Shown here one piece after another: positions 40,960 to 49,892 of a stretch of 64,000 nt of DNA; within the stretch, counting starts at the first letter, position 1; each line of letters starts with the position of its first letter. Under the pieces are notes generated by a model. It ran no database searches. It was not told where the DNA came from and saw only the letters and a program-made list of their open reading frames with translations. A program made the translations under genes and the position numbers. This DNA is from Anaerolineae bacterium. GTDB lineage: Bacteria; Chloroflexota; Anaerolineae; Aggregatilineales; Phototrophicaceae. The DNA lies in contig JAJDWK010000094.1 of the NCBI GenBank assembly GCA_022825675.1, positions 124,001-188,000 of the forward strand. The letters are read 5' to 3'.

Positions 40960-41838
40960 ATGGAAAAAGTCAAAATTGGCGTGATTGGCGGCTCGGGCTT
41001 ATACAACATGCCGGCAATCAGCGATGTGCGGACGGCTGAAATAAGGACGCCATTTGGCGCGCCCAGCGGCGCAATCCGCATCGGGCGGCTGGCGGGCAAG
41101 CGCGTCGCCTTCCTGCCGCGGCACGGGGAGGGGCATGTCTTGTCGCCATCCGCCCTGCCCTATCGCGCCAATATCTTCGCCTTGAAGACCCTGGGCGTGC
41201 GCTTCATCATCGCCGTGAACGCTGTCGGCTCGCTGCGAGAGGCGATGGCGCCGAGCCACATCATCACGCCCGACCAGATTATCGACTACACCATATATAC
41301 GCGGGCGCGGAGCTTTTTTGAGCGCGGCGTGGTCGCGCATATCGCGGTGGCGGAGCCGTTCTGCGGCTATCTCCGCAATTGCATTGCCGATGCGGTCGAG
41401 GCGGTTGGCGGCACGGTGCATCGCCGCGGCGTATTTTTGATAGAAGATGGTCCGCGCTTCGCCACCCGCGCCGAGAGTCATCTGTTTCGCGCTTGGGGCT
41501 GCGATTTAATCGGCATGACCGCCGCGCCAGAAGCATTCCTGGCGCGCGAAGCCGAGATCGCCTATGCATCGCTCGCCCATGTTACCGATTATGATTGCTG
41601 GCGGGAAGAGGGCGAAGCCGTCAGCTCCGATTTGGTGATAAAAACGCTGGCGCAGAACATCGACACCGTCGAGAAAGCGCTGACCGAAACCATCGCGCGG
41701 CTGGATGAAGACAAGCTGCTGCCCGCCCATCACGCTCTGGACAGCGCTTTGGCGACGGCGCCCGCGAATATGGATGCCGAGACTGTCGCGACTTTGCGCC
41801 CTATCCTGGCGCGGGCGCTGGGGCTGGATGCGGGTTGA
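40960..41838 (+). CDS. mtnP: S-methyl-5'-thioadenosine phosphorylase
   Basis: 'IGVIGGSGLYNM', 'FLPRHGEGHVLSPSALPYRANIFALKTLGVRFIIAVNAVGSL', 'DLIGMTAAPEAFLAREAEIAYASLAHVTDYDCW'. Confidence 0.93.
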   Translation: MEKVKIGVIGGSGLYNMPAISDVRTAEIRTPFGAPSGAIRIGRLAGKRVAFLPRHGEGHVLSPSALPYRANIFALKTLGVRFIIAVNAVGSLREAMAPSHIITPDQIIDYTIYTRARSFFERGVVAHIAVAEPFCGYLRNCIADAVEAVGGTVHRRGVFLIEDGPRFATRAESHLFRAWGCDLIGMTAAPEAFLAREAEIAYASLAHVTDYDCWREEGEAVSSDLVIKTLAQNIDTVEKALTETIARLDEDKLLPAHHALDSALATAPANMDAETVATLRPILARALGLDAG

Positions 41839-43135
41839 TTTGACGCAATCAACAGCGCCGCCCTCAGGTTTGCACAGCGGCAAGGGCTTCCGCTGGGCAT
41901 TGCTGGCGCTCGCTTGTGGTTTTGTCTTGGCGGGCTACACGACGCTTGCGCTGCTGCGCCCGGGCGATCCCGCGCTGTGGAGCGGCTTCTGCTTGTGGCT
42001 GCTCTGCGCTGCTGGCGGCGCATTTCTGCTCGAACTTAAGCTGCCGGCGCGCGACCCCTATCTCTACCCCGCGGTGATGCTGCTGAGCGGCTGGGGACTG
42101 CTCGCCATTGAGCGTCTGGCGCCCGCTTTCGCCGAGCGCCAGGCGATTTGGCTCGTCCCCGCGATGGCAAGTATGCTGTTGGCAGCCATTTTCCCGCAGG
42201 CGCTGCGTTGGCTGCGCGGATACCGCTATGTGCTGCTGACATTGGCGCTGGCGCTGCTGCTGGCGACCATCGCCGTTGGCACCAACCCTTCCGGCTTTGA
42301 AGCCGCGCCGCGGCTATGGCTGGGGCTGGGCGGGATCTATTTCCAGCCGGCGGAAGCGATGAAGGTCATCCTGGTCGCATTTTTTGCCAGCTATCTGGCA
42401 GAGCAGAGCGCCACCATGCGCGCGTTATTGGGAAAAGCGCGCGCCGGCATGAACCTGTCGCCGCGACTGCTTGGTCCCATCCTGCTGATGTGGCTCTTGG
42501 CGCTGCTGATATTGCTGTGGCAGCGCGACCTGGGCACCGCCATGCTGATATTCATCGTCTTTATGCTGCTGCTCTATGTCGCCAGCGGCGATTGGCGCAT
42601 CATCGCGGCGGCGGTGATGCTCGTCCTGCTCGCGGCTTTCGCCGCCTATTTCCTCTTTGACTTGGTGCAGCTGCGCGTGGACATTTGGGTCGACCCCTGG
42701 GCGGATGCGGATGGGCGCGCCTATCAAATTGTGCAGAGCCTGATGGCATTCGCGGCGGGCGGCATCTTCGGCAGCGGGCTTGGCATGGGCGCGCCCGGTT
42801 ATATCCCGGTCGCGCATTCCGATTTTATCTTCGCCGCCATCGCCGAAGAGTGGGGCTTGCTGGGCATAATCACCCTAGTAAGCTGCTACGGGCTGCTCGC
42901 CTGGCGCGGCTTCGCCATCGCGCTGCAGCGGGCGGGATCCGCCTTTGGGCAGCTGCTGGCAGTCGGCTTGACTTTGATGCTGGTGGCGCAGGCGCTGATG
43001 ATAATGGCGGGCGTGCTCAAGCTGCTGCCGCTCACCGGCTTGACCTTGCCCTTTATCAGCTATGGCGGCAGCTCGCTGCTGGTCAGCTTCTTCATGGTTG
43101 GCATTTTGCTGCGCCTATCGGCGAGCGAGCGCTGA
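41828..43135 (+). CDS. FtsW/RodA/SpoVE family peptidoglycan polymerase (SEDS)
   Basis: Polytopic; 'YIPVAHSDFIFAAIAEEWGLLGI', 'LPLTGLTLPFISYGGSSLLVSFFMVGILLRLS'. ATG at 41828 overlaps the mtnP end. Confidence 0.92.
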   Translation: MRVDLTQSTAPPSGLHSGKGFRWALLALACGFVLAGYTTLALLRPGDPALWSGFCLWLLCAAGGAFLLELKLPARDPYLYPAVMLLSGWGLLAIERLAPAFAERQAIWLVPAMASMLLAAIFPQALRWLRGYRYVLLTLALALLLATIAVGTNPSGFEAAPRLWLGLGGIYFQPAEAMKVILVAFFASYLAEQSATMRALLGKARAGMNLSPRLLGPILLMWLLALLILLWQRDLGTAMLIFIVFMLLLYVASGDWRIIAAAVMLVLLAAFAAYFLFDLVQLRVDIWVDPWADADGRAYQIVQSLMAFAAGGIFGSGLGMGAPGYIPVAHSDFIFAAIAEEWGLLGIITLVSCYGLLAWRGFAIALQRAGSAFGQLLAVGLTLMLVAQALMIMAGVLKLLPLTGLTLPFISYGGSSLLVSFFMVGILLRLSASER

Positions 43136-44550
43136 TGCCCTTCGCCCGCGAAATTCGCCGGCTGCTGGCTGCCAGTTTGGCTGCCTTCGCGCTCATCGGC
43201 ATCGCCGCCGCCTATTGGGCTGTCAGCGGGGCATCGACGCTGCTGCTGCGTGAGGACAATCCCCGCGTTGTTGAAGCCCAGCGGCGCATTGAGCGCGGCC
43301 GCATCTTTGACCGCAACGGCATTCTCCTGGCGGACTCTGTCGCCGCTGATGGCGCGTTCACGCGGAACTATGCCCATCCCGCCAGCTACAGCGCGGTCGG
43401 TTATTTCAGCTTGCGCTATGGCAGCAGTGGCACCGAAGCCGCCTTTGATGCCGCCCTATCAGGCGAGCGCGAAATCGCCACCATCAGCGACTATTTGCGG
43501 GCGCATACGCTGCGTCCCCCGCAAGTTGGCGCGGACATCCGCCTCAGCCTGGATGCGGCAGTACAGGAGGCGCTGGTTGCGGCGATGGGCGCGCTGCCGG
43601 GCGCGGGTTTGGTGATGGATGCGACATCAGGCGCGCTGCTGGCATTGGCAAGTCAGCCGACTTTCAACCCGAATACGCTGGATGAAGACTGGGCGCGGCT
43701 GGCGGCTGACGCGGGCGAGCCATTCTTTCACCGCGCGCTGCAAGGCAACTATCAGCTTGGCGGCGCAGCGTATTTGCTCTTGCTGGCGCAGGCGATAGAC
43801 AGCGGCTTTGACTTATCCCAGCAGTTTGCGGGCGCGTCCGCCGCTGTTGACTTGGGCGGCGGCACCACAGTCGCCTGCATTCAGGAAGCGCCGAGCGACC
43901 AGCTAACTCTGCCCCAAGCCTTCATCGCCGGCTGCCCGGCGCCATTCCTCTTGTATTGGCAGCAAAATCTGGCGGGGACGCAAGCGCATATCAAGGCTGA
44001 ATTCGACTTTGAACAGCCGCTGTCGCTGGCGGGATTTCCCGCGCCCGAAGCGCTGGCTGCCCCTGCCAGCGACGCCGTGGACGCGGGGCAGTTGGCGCTG
44101 CGCAACGCGCTGGGGCAAGGCGCGCTGCGCACGACGCCGCTGCAGCTCATGACCGTGCTCAGCGCGATTGCCGCAGACGGCAGCGCCGCCGCGCCCAACA
44201 TTTTGGCGGCGCAGCGACCGCCCGCGGCAGAGTCCTGGCTTGCCCATGCCCCGCCAACAGGGCGCGCGCGCATGTTTTCGCCAGCGGTGGCGGAAGCCTT
44301 GCGGCATCAGCTTAGCGCATCCTGGTCAGCGCTCAGTGGGCGCGCCGCGCCCGAAGCCGCTATCGGCGCCACCCTCTACCGCTCGCAAGCGGGGGACGCC
44401 TTGCAAACTTGGTTGCTTGGCTTCATCCGCTGGCATGATGGCAGCCGCGCAATCGCCTTTCTTCTGCTGCAGGAAGCGCGCGTGGGGGCGGCAGCGCTGA
44501 TAACGCAGAGCCAGCCCGTGTTTGATGCGCTGCTGGCGCTCCCTGGCTAG
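43135..44550 (+). CDS. PbpA-like class B penicillin-binding protein, predicted catalytically inactive
   Basis: N-terminal TM, 'QRRIERGRIFDRNGILLADS', 'GAGLVMDATSGALLALASQPTFNPN', 'GQGALRTTPLQLMTVLSAIAADG'; SxxK, SxN and KTG are not conserved (see findings). ATG at 43135. Confidence 0.85.
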   Translation: MPFAREIRRLLAASLAAFALIGIAAAYWAVSGASTLLLREDNPRVVEAQRRIERGRIFDRNGILLADSVAADGAFTRNYAHPASYSAVGYFSLRYGSSGTEAAFDAALSGEREIATISDYLRAHTLRPPQVGADIRLSLDAAVQEALVAAMGALPGAGLVMDATSGALLALASQPTFNPNTLDEDWARLAADAGEPFFHRALQGNYQLGGAAYLLLLAQAIDSGFDLSQQFAGASAAVDLGGGTTVACIQEAPSDQLTLPQAFIAGCPAPFLLYWQQNLAGTQAHIKAEFDFEQPLSLAGFPAPEALAAPASDAVDAGQLALRNALGQGALRTTPLQLMTVLSAIAADGSAAAPNILAAQRPPAAESWLAHAPPTGRARMFSPAVAEALRHQLSASWSALSGRAAPEAAIGATLYRSQAGDALQTWLLGFIRWHDGSRAIAFLLLQEARVGAAALITQSQPVFDALLALPG

Positions 44551-47500
44551 CCGATGACGGTGATGCCGCGCCGCGCCAGCCGCTGATTAAATTCGGCGAT
44601 GTCTTCCCGCTGCAGCTGCTCAAATTGCTTGAAGCGTTCTTGCAGCGAGCCATCAAGCTTGGCGAAGACGGCATACGCCTGCTCGGTCGGCGGGTATTCG
44701 CCCAGCGAGACCACCGCCGGCAGCCCTGCCAGCCGGCGCAGCAAATCCGTGCCCTGGTTGACGCGCCCCGCCCAGCCTTCCCGCAGGTCGGGCAGGAATA
44801 TGCCCGCCTCAATCTCCAGGACGCGCGCCTGCAGGGCGCTCGCCTCCGCCGCCAAATCGCTGCTCGCGCCGGGGGCGAGGCGTTCCGCCAGCTGCCCCAG
44901 CTGCGAGCGGCAGCGGCGCATCGCGTTTATCACCTCGGTCGCCTGGCAATAGCGGCGATAGATGCGCAGCAAGAGCGTATATTGTTGCTCCAACTCTTCC
45001 TGAGATGCGGTTGAAGTTGACTCTTGAATAAGCTCGATAGCCTGCGTCTGCAGGGCACCGTCAACTTCAAGCTCAACGCGATATGCCCCCGGCGCGACTG
45101 TGGGACCGGGCATGCGCTCAAACTGCGGGTCGTCGCCATCAAGCGCGGGCGAAGGCGGCAGGCGCATATCCCAGACGAAGCGATTCCAGCCGCGCTCCGC
45201 CGTCAGGTAGGTGATTGCGCTAGCGGGCTTTGCCTTTTGCTGGCGGTCTTCCGCGCTCAAGCTGCGGAATTCCCGCAGCAGCTCGCCCTCGTTGTCAAAG
45301 AAACGCAGCTTAATGGTATCGGCGGGCAGCTCTGGAAGAAAATAGGCGAGCATGACACCGCGTGGAAGATTCTCGCCAGAATCCAAGAACTCACGCTCGA
45401 CAACATTTTCCGCCGTCCGCCGGTGGATATAGGGTGCCATAACGCCAGTTGAGCTCATGTAAGTCTTGCCGGGCTGGTCAAGCAAGCGGCGGGCGTCGAT
45501 GCTTTCCAGAATCCGTTGGGTGGGGCGCGGCTGCAGCAGCCGGGCGCTTGAGGGCTGCGGGCTATCCGCCAGTTGATGCAAGCGCGACAGGTCATCGAGA
45601 ATCCAGAAAGAGCGCCCGTGGGTAGCCGCTATCAAATCGCCATTCTTGACCAGCAGGTCATAAATCGGGGCGACAGGCAAGTTCAGTTGCAGGCTCTGCC
45701 ACTGCGCGCCGTCATCAAAAGAGATGTACACGCCTGTTTCGCTGCCGGCATAGAGCAGGCTTTGGCGCGCCGGGTCACAGCGGATTACCCGCGTGAAATC
45801 ATCACGGCGGATGCCGGCGTCAATTTGCGTCCAGGATTTGCCGTAATCCACAGTTTTATAAAGATAAGGCGCGTAGTCGTCCAGCTTGTAGCGCGTTGCC
45901 GCCAGGTAGCAGGTCGCGGCGTCAAAGGGCGATGGCTCCAGCATGCTAATCATCGACCATTCGGGCAGGTCCAGCGGCGTGATGTCTTGCCAGCTTGCGC
46001 CGCTGTCGCGGGAAATGTGCAGCAAGCCATCATCCGAGCCCGCCCAAATCAAGCCCGCTTCCAGGGGCGATTCCGCCAGCGCGTAGACGGTGGCATAGAC
46101 CTCAGCCGCGCCCACATCACGATTGATGGGACCGCCGCTGATGCCCAAAGTCGCGGGGTCCGCCCGCGTCAAATCGGGGCTGATTGCCTGCCAGCTCTGC
46201 CCTTCGTCGGTTGATTTGAAGATGCGATTGCCGCCGATGTATAAGGTATCGGCATCGTGCGGGGAGAAGACAATTGGGTAGGTCCAGGCGAAGCGATGCT
46301 GCAAATCCGCCGCCGCCTCGCCCGAAGCCATTTCGGGCCAGGTCGTCACCAGGCGCAGCTGCCCGCTGCTGTGGTCATAGCGCTGCAGGCAGTTGCCGCC
46401 GCCGGGCGAGCTGCCGATGGCACCAACAAAAATCACATCGTCATTATCCGGCTTGACAGCGATGTAGCCGCTTTCGCCGCTGCCAGCGATGAAGCCGTCC
46501 AGCCACATCAGCGAGGACTTGTTGTTGCGGCTGGGCACGGCGACGCTGCTGTTGTCCTGCTGCGTGCCATAGACAAAATAGGGGTCGCGATTGTCGGTCG
46601 CGGCATGATAGAACTGCGCTGTCGGCTGATTAAAAATTGTCGACCAGGAATCGCCGCCATTCAGCGATACACAGGCACCGCCGTCATTGCCTTGCACCAT
46701 GCGTTTGGGGTTGCTGGGGTCGATCCACAGGTCGTGATTATCGCCGTGGGGCGTGCCAATCAAGCCATAGGTTTTGCCGCCGTCTATCGACTTCCAAAAG
46801 CGCAGGTTATTGACATAGACGGTATCGGCATCGCCGGGGTCAGGCGTCAGGTGCATGTAATACCAGGCGCGCGAGATAATGTCGTTGTTGCGCGCGACAA
46901 AGCTCCAACTGTCGCCATAGTCCTCCGAGCGGTACATGCCGCCTTCTTCGTGCTCAATCAAGGCGTAGACGCGCCCGGCTTGTGCCGGGGAGGCGGCGAT
47001 GCCAATTTTGCCCAAAACGCCCTCCGGCAAGCCGGGATTGCCGCTGATGTTCTGCCAGGTGTCGCCGCCATCAGCCGAGCGCCAGATGCCGCTGTGCTCG
47101 CCGCCGCTGCGGATTGTGTAAAAATCGCGATAGGCTTCCCAAATCGCCGCGTAGATGATAAGTGGATTGTTGTCGTCGATGCTCAAATCGACCGCGCCTG
47201 CCGTATCGCTGACAAAAAATACCTGCTCCCAGTTCTCGCCGCCATCGCAAGAGCGGAAGACGCCCCGCTGCTGGTTGCGCCCGAAGGCATGCCCCAGCGC
47301 CGCCACAAACACTGTGTTTGGGTCGCGCGGGTGGATGCGAATCTTGCCAATGTGGCGGGTATCGCTCAAGCCGATGTGCCGCCAGCTGCGCCCGCTGTCG
47401 GTGGATTTGTAGACGCCATCGCCATGCGAGACATCGATGCGGATGGTCGCCTCGCCCGTGCCGGCGTAGATGACATTGGGGTCAGTTTGAGAGACGGCGA

Positions 47501-47708
47501 TAGCGCCCACTGAAGCCGTGTTGAAGTAGCCGTCAGAGATGTTGCGCCAGTATTGCCCGGCGTCCTCCGTTTTCCAAACGCCGCCGGCGCAAGCGCCGAA
47601 ATAGAAGGTGCCGAGCTCTGTCGGGTGCCCGGCGACGGTGACAACCCGTCCGCCGCGGAAGGGACCGATGCAGCGCCAGCGCGCGATATTGTCGAGGGGA
47701 AGGTTCAT
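44547..47708 (-). CDS. Large BNR/VPS10-like beta-propeller (glycosidase-like repeat) protein
   Basis: Repeated 'GVWKTEDAGQYWRNISDGYF', 'GVYKSTDSGRSWRHIGLSDT', 'GIWRSADGGDTWQNISG' BNR motifs (SxDxGxTW). Start ATG at 47708 ('MNLPLDNIARWRCIGPFRGGRV'); ORF extends to 47888. Confidence 0.87.
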   Translation of the reverse strand: MNLPLDNIARWRCIGPFRGGRVVTVAGHPTELGTFYFGACAGGVWKTEDAGQYWRNISDGYFNTASVGAIAVSQTDPNVIYAGTGEATIRIDVSHGDGVYKSTDSGRSWRHIGLSDTRHIGKIRIHPRDPNTVFVAALGHAFGRNQQRGVFRSCDGGENWEQVFFVSDTAGAVDLSIDDNNPLIIYAAIWEAYRDFYTIRSGGEHSGIWRSADGGDTWQNISGNPGLPEGVLGKIGIAASPAQAGRVYALIEHEEGGMYRSEDYGDSWSFVARNNDIISRAWYYMHLTPDPGDADTVYVNNLRFWKSIDGGKTYGLIGTPHGDNHDLWIDPSNPKRMVQGNDGGACVSLNGGDSWSTIFNQPTAQFYHAATDNRDPYFVYGTQQDNSSVAVPSRNNKSSLMWLDGFIAGSGESGYIAVKPDNDDVIFVGAIGSSPGGGNCLQRYDHSSGQLRLVTTWPEMASGEAAADLQHRFAWTYPIVFSPHDADTLYIGGNRIFKSTDEGQSWQAISPDLTRADPATLGISGGPINRDVGAAEVYATVYALAESPLEAGLIWAGSDDGLLHISRDSGASWQDITPLDLPEWSMISMLEPSPFDAATCYLAATRYKLDDYAPYLYKTVDYGKSWTQIDAGIRRDDFTRVIRCDPARQSLLYAGSETGVYISFDDGAQWQSLQLNLPVAPIYDLLVKNGDLIAATHGRSFWILDDLSRLHQLADSPQPSSARLLQPRPTQRILESIDARRLLDQPGKTYMSSTGVMAPYIHRRTAENVVEREFLDSGENLPRGVMLAYFLPELPADTIKLRFFDNEGELLREFRSLSAEDRQQKAKPASAITYLTAERGWNRFVWDMRLPPSPALDGDDPQFERMPGPTVAPGAYRVELEVDGALQTQAIELIQESTSTASQEELEQQYTLLLRIYRRYCQATEVINAMRRCRSQLGQLAERLAPGASSDLAAEASALQARVLEIEAGIFLPDLREGWAGRVNQGTDLLRRLAGLPAVVSLGEYPPTEQAYAVFAKLDGSLQERFKQFEQLQREDIAEFNQRLARRGITVIG

Positions 47709-47825
47709 GGGTAGAGCTTTCTGAGTATGTGGGATAAGGATGGGGGATATTGTAGCGTCAATCAACAATCCTATTCCAGTAATAAGATGTTCATTGAATC
47801 CCTGAACAGATAATGTACAATGCGG

Positions 47826-47848
47826 GAAACGAGATTTATTCTCGTTTC
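47826..47848. repeat. Perfect 9 bp inverted repeat GAAACGAGA-TTTAT-TCTCGTTTC upstream of the ATPase gene
   Basis: Read directly; lies 23 bp before the likely GTG start at 47872. Confidence 0.8.
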
Positions 47849-47871
47849 GTGTGCGTGAAAGGAATAGAGAC

Positions 47872-49239
47872 GTGCTCATTCGCTTCACTATAGAGAATTT
47901 CCTATCCTTTAAGGATAAGGTGGAATTTTCAATGATTGCGGGAAAAGCTCATAAACATAAGAATCATATTGTTACTAGCGGAAAGCGGGGTGGCTTTCGG
48001 TTGCTCAAGACAGCTGTGATCTACGGACCTAATGCTGCAGGAAAGACAAATCTAATAAAAGCGATGGACTTTGCACGCGATCTGATTACGGGTCGCATGA
48101 TCACTCGACCTACACAAAGTATACCAGTGATGCCTTTTCTCCTAGATAGAAGAGCAGAAGAGAGCCCAACACAGTTTGTATTTGATATCAAATGTGACGA
48201 GAAGAATTACACATATGGATTTTGCTTGGATGCTCAGCGTGTTCATAGCGAGTGGCTGCGAGAAATCCGACCTAGCAGCGAAAGGCTTCTGTTCGAGCGA
48301 GATACTAACGAAGATGGAAACACTAGCGTTCGGTTCGGCACCTTCCCTTTATCCGCAGAACATTCAATGGATTTTCTGGCCTTTACTGCGGCTGGGACAC
48401 GACCGAACCAGCTTTTCCTAACAGAATCTTTGGAACGGAACATAAAGTACTTTCAGAATGTGTACAACTGGTTTGACCGACGCCTCGTACTAATTTATCC
48501 TGATACAAGACCTACGGGAATTCACTTTCGCATGAATATTGATGATGAATTCCAAACAAGGCTTGGAAAGTTAATGAATGTATTTGATGTAGGCATTCAA
48601 GGCGTCGAACTGGAGGAAATCGACTTCGAAAAAGACACGCGATTCCCTACTGAATTAAAGGAGTTCATTCGGAAGACTATACTTGAATTGCCACGACCGT
48701 CTGCAATGCAAGGCTCAGTCCAAATGCACGATACTACATTGCTTTTTGACGTCGACGAAGAAATCGAAATCACGTCTGTAAATCTTCATACGATTCATCG
48801 CGTTGAACACGAGAATCGAGATGTGATTTTCGACATGGCTCAAGAATCTGCCGGAACACAACGCTTATTTAGTCTTGCACCAACCATCCTTGAGTTTTTG
48901 AGCGGAGAAAGCGACCGCGTATATGTAATTGATGAGCTCGACCGTAAACTTCATTCACAGTTGAGTTATGCCATCGTACAGATGTTTCTGGAAAATAGCG
49001 GCCGAGAGCCAAACCAACTCATTGTTACAACACATGAATCCGGACTCTTGGATTTGGAGTTTCTAAGACGAGACGAGATTTGGTTTGTCGAAAAGAATTC
49101 CGAAGGAATATCGACAATGTTTTCGTTGGAGGACTTTGTACCACGGGCAGACAGCGGGATAAGGAATAGATATCTGAAAGGACGATACGGCGCGATTCCT
49201 ATAATTCTGAGTGTTAGCAACTTGGACTGGGCAAAGTAG
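47872..49239 (+). CDS. AAA-family ATPase, COG1106/AbiLi/RloA-like (defence-associated)
   Basis: 'LIRFTIENFLSFKDKVEFSMIAGK', Walker A 'VIYGPNAAGKTNLIKAMDFARDLI', 'ESAGTQRLFSLAPTILEFL', Walker B 'RVYVIDELDRKLHSQLSYAIVQMFLE', 'QLIVTTHESGLLDLEFLRRDEIWFVEK'. Confidence 0.88.
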   Translation: MLIRFTIENFLSFKDKVEFSMIAGKAHKHKNHIVTSGKRGGFRLLKTAVIYGPNAAGKTNLIKAMDFARDLITGRMITRPTQSIPVMPFLLDRRAEESPTQFVFDIKCDEKNYTYGFCLDAQRVHSEWLREIRPSSERLLFERDTNEDGNTSVRFGTFPLSAEHSMDFLAFTAAGTRPNQLFLTESLERNIKYFQNVYNWFDRRLVLIYPDTRPTGIHFRMNIDDEFQTRLGKLMNVFDVGIQGVELEEIDFEKDTRFPTELKEFIRKTILELPRPSAMQGSVQMHDTTLLFDVDEEIEITSVNLHTIHRVEHENRDVIFDMAQESAGTQRLFSLAPTILEFLSGESDRVYVIDELDRKLHSQLSYAIVQMFLENSGREPNQLIVTTHESGLLDLEFLRRDEIWFVEKNSEGISTMFSLEDFVPRADSGIRNRYLKGRYGAIPIILSVSNLDWAK

Positions 49240-49241
49240 TG

Positions 49242-49892
49242 ATGTCTAGAAGCGGATCCAGACACGCGAAGCGCAAGCCGATAGGATTGACAGAAAGAGA
49301 GACTATCGTCATTGCCACTGAAGGTGAAAAGACCGAACCTGATTACTTCATCTATCTACAGCGCAAATTTCGCAGGGCAAACATTGAAATTGTTCCAAGA
49401 GACTATAGCTGTAGCGATCCAATGCGGGTTCTTGAAGATTTGATCGAATACAAGAATAATGAACCCCTCCGTAGGAACAACACAAAGGAACACTGGATCG
49501 TAATTGATATCAATGGGCGATGTTCAAAGGTAATCGAAAAAGTAGTGCGTAAAGCTGTTTGTAATGGCCTACTTGTTGCGGACAGCAATCCGTGTTTTGA
49601 ACTCTGGCTACTGCTACATCGTAAGCCATTGAGCGACTACACCGACGACCTACTTAAAGAACTACAACAGAATGAGAGAATCGGTAATCGTACAAGGCTA
49701 GAGGTAGAACTTGTCAGGATATGCGGAGAGTATAATAAGAGCGGCATACGTGAATCAGACTTTCTTCCATACATAACAATAGCCATCCAGAATGCTTATA
49801 CAGCAGATATAAAACCCAACTCGCCCTGGATCCTTCGAATTGGCTCCCGCGTCTACAAACTCGTCCAATCCATAATAGACTCCTCCCCCTAA
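49242..49892 (+). CDS. RloB-family protein (AbiLii-like)
   Basis: 'IVIATEGEKTEPDYFIYLQRKFRRANIEIVPRD...SDPMRVLEDLIEYK...HWIVIDINGR...VADSNPCFELWLLLHR' is the RloB signature; adjacent to its ATPase partner. Confidence 0.87.
   Translation: MSRSGSRHAKRKPIGLTERETIVIATEGEKTEPDYFIYLQRKFRRANIEIVPRDYSCSDPMRVLEDLIEYKNNEPLRRNNTKEHWIVIDINGRCSKVIEKVVRKAVCNGLLVADSNPCFELWLLLHRKPLSDYTDDLLKELQQNERIGNRTRLEVELVRICGEYNKSGIRESDFLPYITIAIQNAYTADIKPNSPWILRIGSRVYKLVQSIIDSSP

Noticed and set aside
42685-43134. Upstream extension of the PBP ORF (ORF-track start 42685)
   Set aside because: Overlaps the FtsW/RodA gene in another frame; the conserved PBP begins at ATG 43135, coupled to the SEDS stop codon.
46257-47513. 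418 aa plus-strand ORF antisense to the BNR protein
   Set aside because: Antisense shadow of a repeat protein; repeated coding gives a repeated but meaningless antisense frame.
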